DNA from: DASTQL01 sp035462375 | Lineage (GTDB): Bacteria > Actinomycetota > Actinomycetes > Jiangellales > Jiangellaceae | NCBI GenBank assembly: GCA_035462375.1 | Contig: DATHUJ010000181.1 | Coordinates: 1-37,847 of the forward strand | Direction of reading: 5' to 3' | Length of the DNA stretch: 37,847 nt | In this document: in pieces, positions 33,301 to 37,847 of the stretch | Layout of the letters: each line of letters opens with the position of its first letter | Position numbering within the stretch: the first letter of the stretch is position 1 | Made by a program: the position numbers and the translations under genes | The notes under the pieces: model-generated | What the model saw: the letters and a program-made list of their open reading frames with translations, nothing else | Told to the model about the DNA's origin: nothing | Databases searched by the model: none

Positions 33301-34274
33301 TCGGCATCATCGCCGCCCAGTCCATCGGCGAGCCTGGTACCCAGCTCACCATGCGGACCTTCCACACCGGTGGTGTCGCGGGTGAGGACATCACCCACGG
33401 GCTGCCCCGTGTCGTCGAGCTCTTCGAGGCCCGATCGCCCAAGGGCAGGGCACCGATCTCCGAGTCGGCCGGTCGGGTCCGCATCGACGAGGACGGCAAG
33501 GGCCCGCGGGTGGTCGTCATCCCCGACGACGGCTCCGAGGACCAGGCCTACCCCATCTCCCGCCGGGTGCTGGACTGGAGCAATCGCCGCAGCCCGGGCA
33601 TCGCCCAGTGGCGAGTGCAGGAGGGCGACCACGTCGAGGTCGGCGAGCTGCTGCACGCCGGCATGCAGGACCCGCACGACGTGCTGCGGATCCTGGGTCA
33701 GCGGGCGGTCCAGGTGTTCCTGACCGACCAGGTGCAGGAGGTCTACCGCTCGCAGGGCGTCGCGATCCACGACAAGCACATCGAGATCATCGTCCGCCAG
33801 ATGCTCCGCCGGATCACGGTGCTCGAGAGCGGGGACACCGACCTGCTGCCGGGTGAGCTCGTCGAGCGTGCCCGCTTCGAGGAGGAGAACCGGCGTCTCG
33901 TCGCGGAGGGTGGTCAGCCGGCCTCCGGCCGGCCGCAGCTCATGGGCATCACCAAGGCGTCGCTGGCCACCGACTCGTGGCTGTCGGCGGCGTCCTTCCA
34001 GGAGACGACGCGGGTGCTCACCGACGCTGCGATCAACGCGAAGTCGGACCCGCTGATCGGGCTCAAGGAGAACGTCATCATCGGCAAGCTCATCCCCGCC
34101 GGTACGGGTCTGGGCCGCTACCGCAACCTGCGGGTCGAGCCGACCGAGGAGGCGAAGGCGGCCATGTACTCCATGGTCGACTACGGCACCGAGTACTCCG
34201 ACTACCAGTTCGGCACCGGCTCCGGCGAGGCAGTGCGCCTGGAGGACTACGACTTCGGGTCCTACCGCGACTGA
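30360..34274 (+). CDS. rpoC: DNA-directed RNA polymerase subunit beta'
   Basis: The 1304-residue protein has the N-terminal zinc ribbon (ECYCGKYKRV..GIICERCGVEV) and the actinobacterial coiled insertion at about 150-225, rich in Glu/Arg/Lys. The catalytic NADFDGD lies at 533-539, with Mg-binding Asp535, Asp537 and Asp539. A second zinc site (TCDSRSGVCAMCYGR) and the trigger loop region (GEPGTQLTMRTFHTGGVA) follow. The GTG at 30360 has AGAAGGA upstream; the in-frame opening before it lies in the intercistronic hairpin. A very long antisense open frame over this gene is only a codon-bias shadow. Confidence 0.98.
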   Translation: MLDVNFFDELRIGLATADDIRQWSHGEVKKPETINYRTLKPEKDGLFCEKIFGPTRDWECYCGKYKRVRFKGIICERCGVEVTRAKVRRERMGHIELAAPVTHIWYFKGVPSRLGYLLDIAPKDLEKVIYFAAYMITWVDEEGRHRDQSSLEGQIDVERREIEKRRDADIDARAKRLESDLAELEAEGAKGDVRRKVKESAEREMSQLRKRADAEIDRLTAVWDRFRTLKVQDLEGDEMLYREMRDRFGLYFRGGMGAQAIKERLENFDLEAEAESLREVIRTGKGQKKTRALKRLKVVSAFLTTRNDPRGMVLDAVPVIPPDLRPMVQLDGGRFATSDLNDLYRRVINRNNRLKRLLDLGAPEIIVNNEKRMLQEAVDALFDNGRRGRPVTGPGNRPLKSISDMLKGKQGRFRQNLLGKRVDYSGRSVIVVGPQLKLHQCGLPKQMALELFKPFVMKRLVDLNHAQNIKSAKRMVERARPVVWDVLEEVIAEHPVMLNRAPTLHRLGIQAFEPQLIEGKAIQIHPLVCTAFNADFDGDQMAVHVPLSAEAQAEARILMLSSNNILKPADGRPVTMPTQDMVLGIYFLTTQRDGAEGEGRVFGSTAEAVMAFDAGQLSLQAPIVLRLRDVVPPPEWEVPEGWEPGDPWSVPTTLGRALFNEALPADYTYVNEEVDKKRLGTIVNDLAERYPKVQVASTLDALKEAGFHWATRSGVTVSAEDIVTPADKQAILEQYEAKAEKVERNFERGVISDGERREELIDIWTDATNKVDESMRAGFTGDNPVAMMVHSGARGNWMQIRQLAGMRGLVANPKGETIPRPIKASFREGLTVLEFFISTHGARKGLADTALRTADSGYLTRRLVDVSQDVIIREEDCGTERGLLLRIATRNAEGALVKSEDVETAVYARALAEDVHGDNGDLLVPAGTDLGDVVIDRLIGGGVEQVRVRSVLTCDSRSGVCAMCYGRSLASGKTVDVGEAVGIIAAQSIGEPGTQLTMRTFHTGGVAGEDITHGLPRVVELFEARSPKGRAPISESAGRVRIDEDGKGPRVVVIPDDGSEDQAYPISRRVLDWSNRRSPGIAQWRVQEGDHVEVGELLHAGMQDPHDVLRILGQRAVQVFLTDQVQEVYRSQGVAIHDKHIEIIVRQMLRRITVLESGDTDLLPGELVERARFEEENRRLVAEGGQPASGRPQLMGITKASLATDSWLSAASFQETTRVLTDAAINAKSDPLIGLKENVIIGKLIPAGTGLGRYRNLRVEPTEEAKAAMYSMVDYGTEYSDYQFGTGSGEAVRLEDYDFGSYRD

Positions 34275-34362
34275 CCGACCCGCCATCCGGCCCATGAGCA
34301 CGAAGGATCGTCCGTGCCCCCGGCGCGGCGAGCCCTTCGTGATCACGGGCGGTGCCCCCGCT

Positions 34363-34392
34363 TTGACCTGCGCGAGCCGCACCGGGTAATCT
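34363..34392 (+). promoter_or_regulatory. Promoter for rpsL-rpsG-fusA(-tuf)
   Basis: TTGACC (34363-34368) and TAATCT (34387-34392) are 18 bases apart, a near-consensus housekeeping promoter. Transcription would start near 34399, giving a leader of about 208 bases before rpsL. Confidence 0.75.
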
Positions 34393-34606
34393 CGACCTTC
34401 GTGCCTGGGTGCTCCGGGCACTCCTGCGTGCCCTCCGGGTGCCCGGGGGGACCGCGGTCCACGTCGACCTCGTCCGAGGCCGTCGCGGTGCGGTCCGGTC
34501 CGACACGCCCGACCTCGGGGGTCATCGGCCCCGAGACCGCGGGACCGCCCGACAGCTGATCACCACCACCCGCGCAACTGACGAGCACGAGAGCAACGGA
34601 GACGTA
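34393..34606 (+). other. Structured 5' leader of the rpsL operon
   Basis: No gene is seen here. GGGCAC (34416-34421) can pair with either of two GTGCCC segments (34428-34433 or 34439-34444), so two exclusive hairpins are possible near the 5' end. Further GC-rich stems follow. An attenuator or S7-type control is possible but not shown. A GGAG at 34598 serves rpsL. Confidence 0.4.
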
Positions 34607-34981
34607 GTGCCCACCATCCAGCAGCTGGTCCGCAAGGGCCGCCAGGACAAGGTCGCCAAGACCAAGACGCCGGCGCTCAAGGGGAGTCCGCAGCGGCGCG
34701 GTGTCTGCACCCGCGTCTACACGACGACCCCCAAGAAGCCGAACTCCGCGCTGCGCAAGGTGGCACGTGTCCGGTTGACCTCGCAGATCGAGGTCACCGC
34801 CTACATCCCCGGCGTGGGGCACAACCTCCAGGAGCACTCGATCGTGCTGGTCCGTGGCGGCCGGGTGAAGGACCTCCCCGGTGTCCGGTACAAGATCGTC
34901 CGCGGGTCGCTCGACACGCAGGGCGTCAAGAACCGCAAGCAGGCACGTAGCCGGTACGGCGCGAAGAAGGAGAAGAGCTGA
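34607..34981 (+). CDS. rpsL: 30S ribosomal protein S12
   Basis: The 124-residue protein matches S12 throughout. The decoding loop TTTPKKPNSALRK (Lys43, Lys44) and GGRVKDLPGVRY (Lys88) keep the lysines whose loss gives streptomycin resistance, so this is the sensitive form. S12 sits at the A-site decoding centre. The GTG at 34607 has GGAG five bases upstream. The stop overlaps the rpsG start by one base (TGATG), indicating coupling. Confidence 0.98.
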   Translation: MPTIQQLVRKGRQDKVAKTKTPALKGSPQRRGVCTRVYTTTPKKPNSALRKVARVRLTSQIEVTAYIPGVGHNLQEHSIVLVRGGRVKDLPGVRYKIVRGSLDTQGVKNRKQARSRYGAKKEKS

Positions 34982-35451
34982 TGCCGCGCAAGGGCCCGGC
35001 CCCCAAGCGACCGGTCGTCGTCGACCCGGTCTACACCTCCCCGCTGGTCAGCCAACTGGTCAACAAGGTGCTCGAGGACGGCAAGAAGTCCGTCGCCGAG
35101 CGGATCGTCTACGGCGCCCTGGAGGGCTGCCGTGACAAGACCGGCACCGACCCCGTCGTCACCCTCAAGCGGGCCCTCGACAACGTCAAGCCGACGCTGG
35201 AGGTCCGCAGCCGCCGGGTGGGCGGCGCGACCTACCAGGTGCCCGTCGAGGTCCGCGCCAGCCGCTCGACCACGTTGGCCCTGCGTTGGCTGGTCACCTA
35301 CTCCCGGCAGCGCCGCGAGAAGACGATGACCGAGCGTCTGATGAACGAGATCCTCGATGCCTCCAACGGCCTGGGCGCCAGCGTCAAGCGCCGCGAGGAC
35401 ACCCACAAGATGGCCGAGTCCAACAAGGCCTTCGCCCACTACCGCTGGTAG
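34981..35451 (+). CDS. rpsG: 30S ribosomal protein S7
   Basis: The 156-residue protein matches S7 (MPRKGPAPKRPVVVDPVY, VGGATYQVPVEV, RREDTHKMAESNKAFAHYRW at the end). It nucleates assembly of the 30S head. In other bacteria it represses the rpsL-rpsG-fusA mRNA at the S12-S7 junction; here that junction is only a one-base overlap, so a leader site would have to lie elsewhere. fusA begins 50 bases downstream. Confidence 0.98.
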   Translation: MPRKGPAPKRPVVVDPVYTSPLVSQLVNKVLEDGKKSVAERIVYGALEGCRDKTGTDPVVTLKRALDNVKPTLEVRSRRVGGATYQVPVEVRASRSTTLALRWLVTYSRQRREKTMTERLMNEILDASNGLGASVKRREDTHKMAESNKAFAHYRW

Positions 35452-35501
35452 GTCCCGGCCCCGCCGCCGCTCCCGAGCAGACGAGAAAGCGACCCCACCG
35501 C

Positions 35502-37607
<2,106 letters not shown>

Positions 37608-37707
37608 GCGCAGGCTCACCCCGTCCGGCAACCCGTAGACCCCGTCGGCTGGCCGCCAGCCTCACCGACACCGGCAGACACGAGTCCTCTCAAGGAGGGA
37701 CCCCACA

Positions 37708-37847
37708 GTGGCGAAGGCGAAGTTCGAGCGGACCAAGCCGCACGTCAACATCGGCACCATCGGTCACATCGACCACGGGAAGACGACGCTGACGGCGGCC
37801 ATCACCAAGGTCCTGCACGACAAGTACCCGGACCTCAACCCGTTCAC
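37708..37847 (+). CDS. tuf: Elongation factor Tu (3' truncated by window end)
   Basis: Only the first 46 residues are in the window. MAKAKFERTKPHVNIGTIGH then IDHGKTTLTAAITKVLHDKYPDLN is the EF-Tu start with the P-loop GHIDHGKTT at 19-27. The start is a GTG at 37708 with a strong AAGGAGGG nine bases upstream. It lies 100 bases after fusA with no terminator seen between, so it is probably read from the rpsL promoter and possibly also from its own. Confidence 0.97.
   Translation, partial: MAKAKFERTKPHVNIGTIGHIDHGKTTLTAAITKVLHDKYPDLNPF

Noticed and set aside
30315..34421. A 1368-codon open frame on the minus strand across rpoC
   Set aside because: It is exactly opposite a full, well-conserved rpoC. 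Its translation is Asp/Arg/Val-rich low-complexity sequence with no family pattern. High third-position GC removes stops from this antisense frame.
34730..34880. Possible streptomycin-resistance changes in S12
   Set aside because: Lys43, Lys44 and Lys88 are all present, so the sequence is the sensitive type.

Overview
The window is a stretch of chromosome from a high-GC actinobacterium. Evidence: very GC-rich codon use, many GTG/TTG starts, several leaderless-type promoters, a TTG-started rpoB, and the order aspC - tRNA-Trp - secE - nusG - rplK - rplA - rplJ - rplL - rpoB - rpoC - rpsL - rpsG - fusA - tuf with rpmG, hadA/hadB and murB just upstream. The gene set and style fit Nocardioidaceae or a near relative, but the species cannot be fixed from sequence reading alone. 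No phage, plasmid, CRISPR array or intact transposon is visible.

Layout. (1) 1-114: the 3' end of an unrecognised gene. (2) 309-9407: ten tightly coupled complex I-like genes in the order nuoA-B-C-H-I-J-K-L-M-N. nuoD, nuoE, nuoF and nuoG are all absent. Most joints overlap by four bases; the exception is nuoH/nuoI, where a leaderless-type promoter sits. (3) 9504-12788: an F420/flavin-type PPOX enzyme, an AraC-type regulator divergent from an NmrA-like reductase gene and a DUF1772 membrane gene, and a YajQ-family gene. (4) 12867-13517: tRNA-Tyr, tRNA-Thr and tRNA-Met, with an inverted pair of intergenic repeats between the first two. (5) 13621-15856: rpmG, the MaoC-type dehydratase pair hadA/hadB, and murB. 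(6) 16091-20158: an SDR gene, then a minus-strand group of aspartate-type aminotransferase, Gfo/Idh oxidoreductase and adenosine deaminase-like gene. (7) 20306-37847: tRNA-Trp, secE, nusG, rplK, rplA, a membrane-anchored alpha/beta hydrolase, rplJ (with an L10-type leader), rplL, rpoB, rpoC, rpsL, rpsG, fusA and the start of tuf.

How the parts work together. The nuo block would encode a proton-pumping membrane arm plus the small Fe-S/connecting subunits, without the NADH module and without the 49-kDa NuoD subunit. It is therefore probably a second, partial complex I that takes electrons from something other than NADH, or that borrows subunits from a full complex encoded elsewhere. The right half is the core transcription/translation block.

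The least ordinary features are the NuoD-less nuo operon and an 80-bp palindromic intergenic repeat. The repeat has four gap-free copies (9412, 13009, 13219 reversed, 24888). Its conserved GACCACGTTCACCACCC box is followed by a stem whose 22-bp inner core seems to occur in two opposite orientations, with matching compensatory changes in the distal arm.
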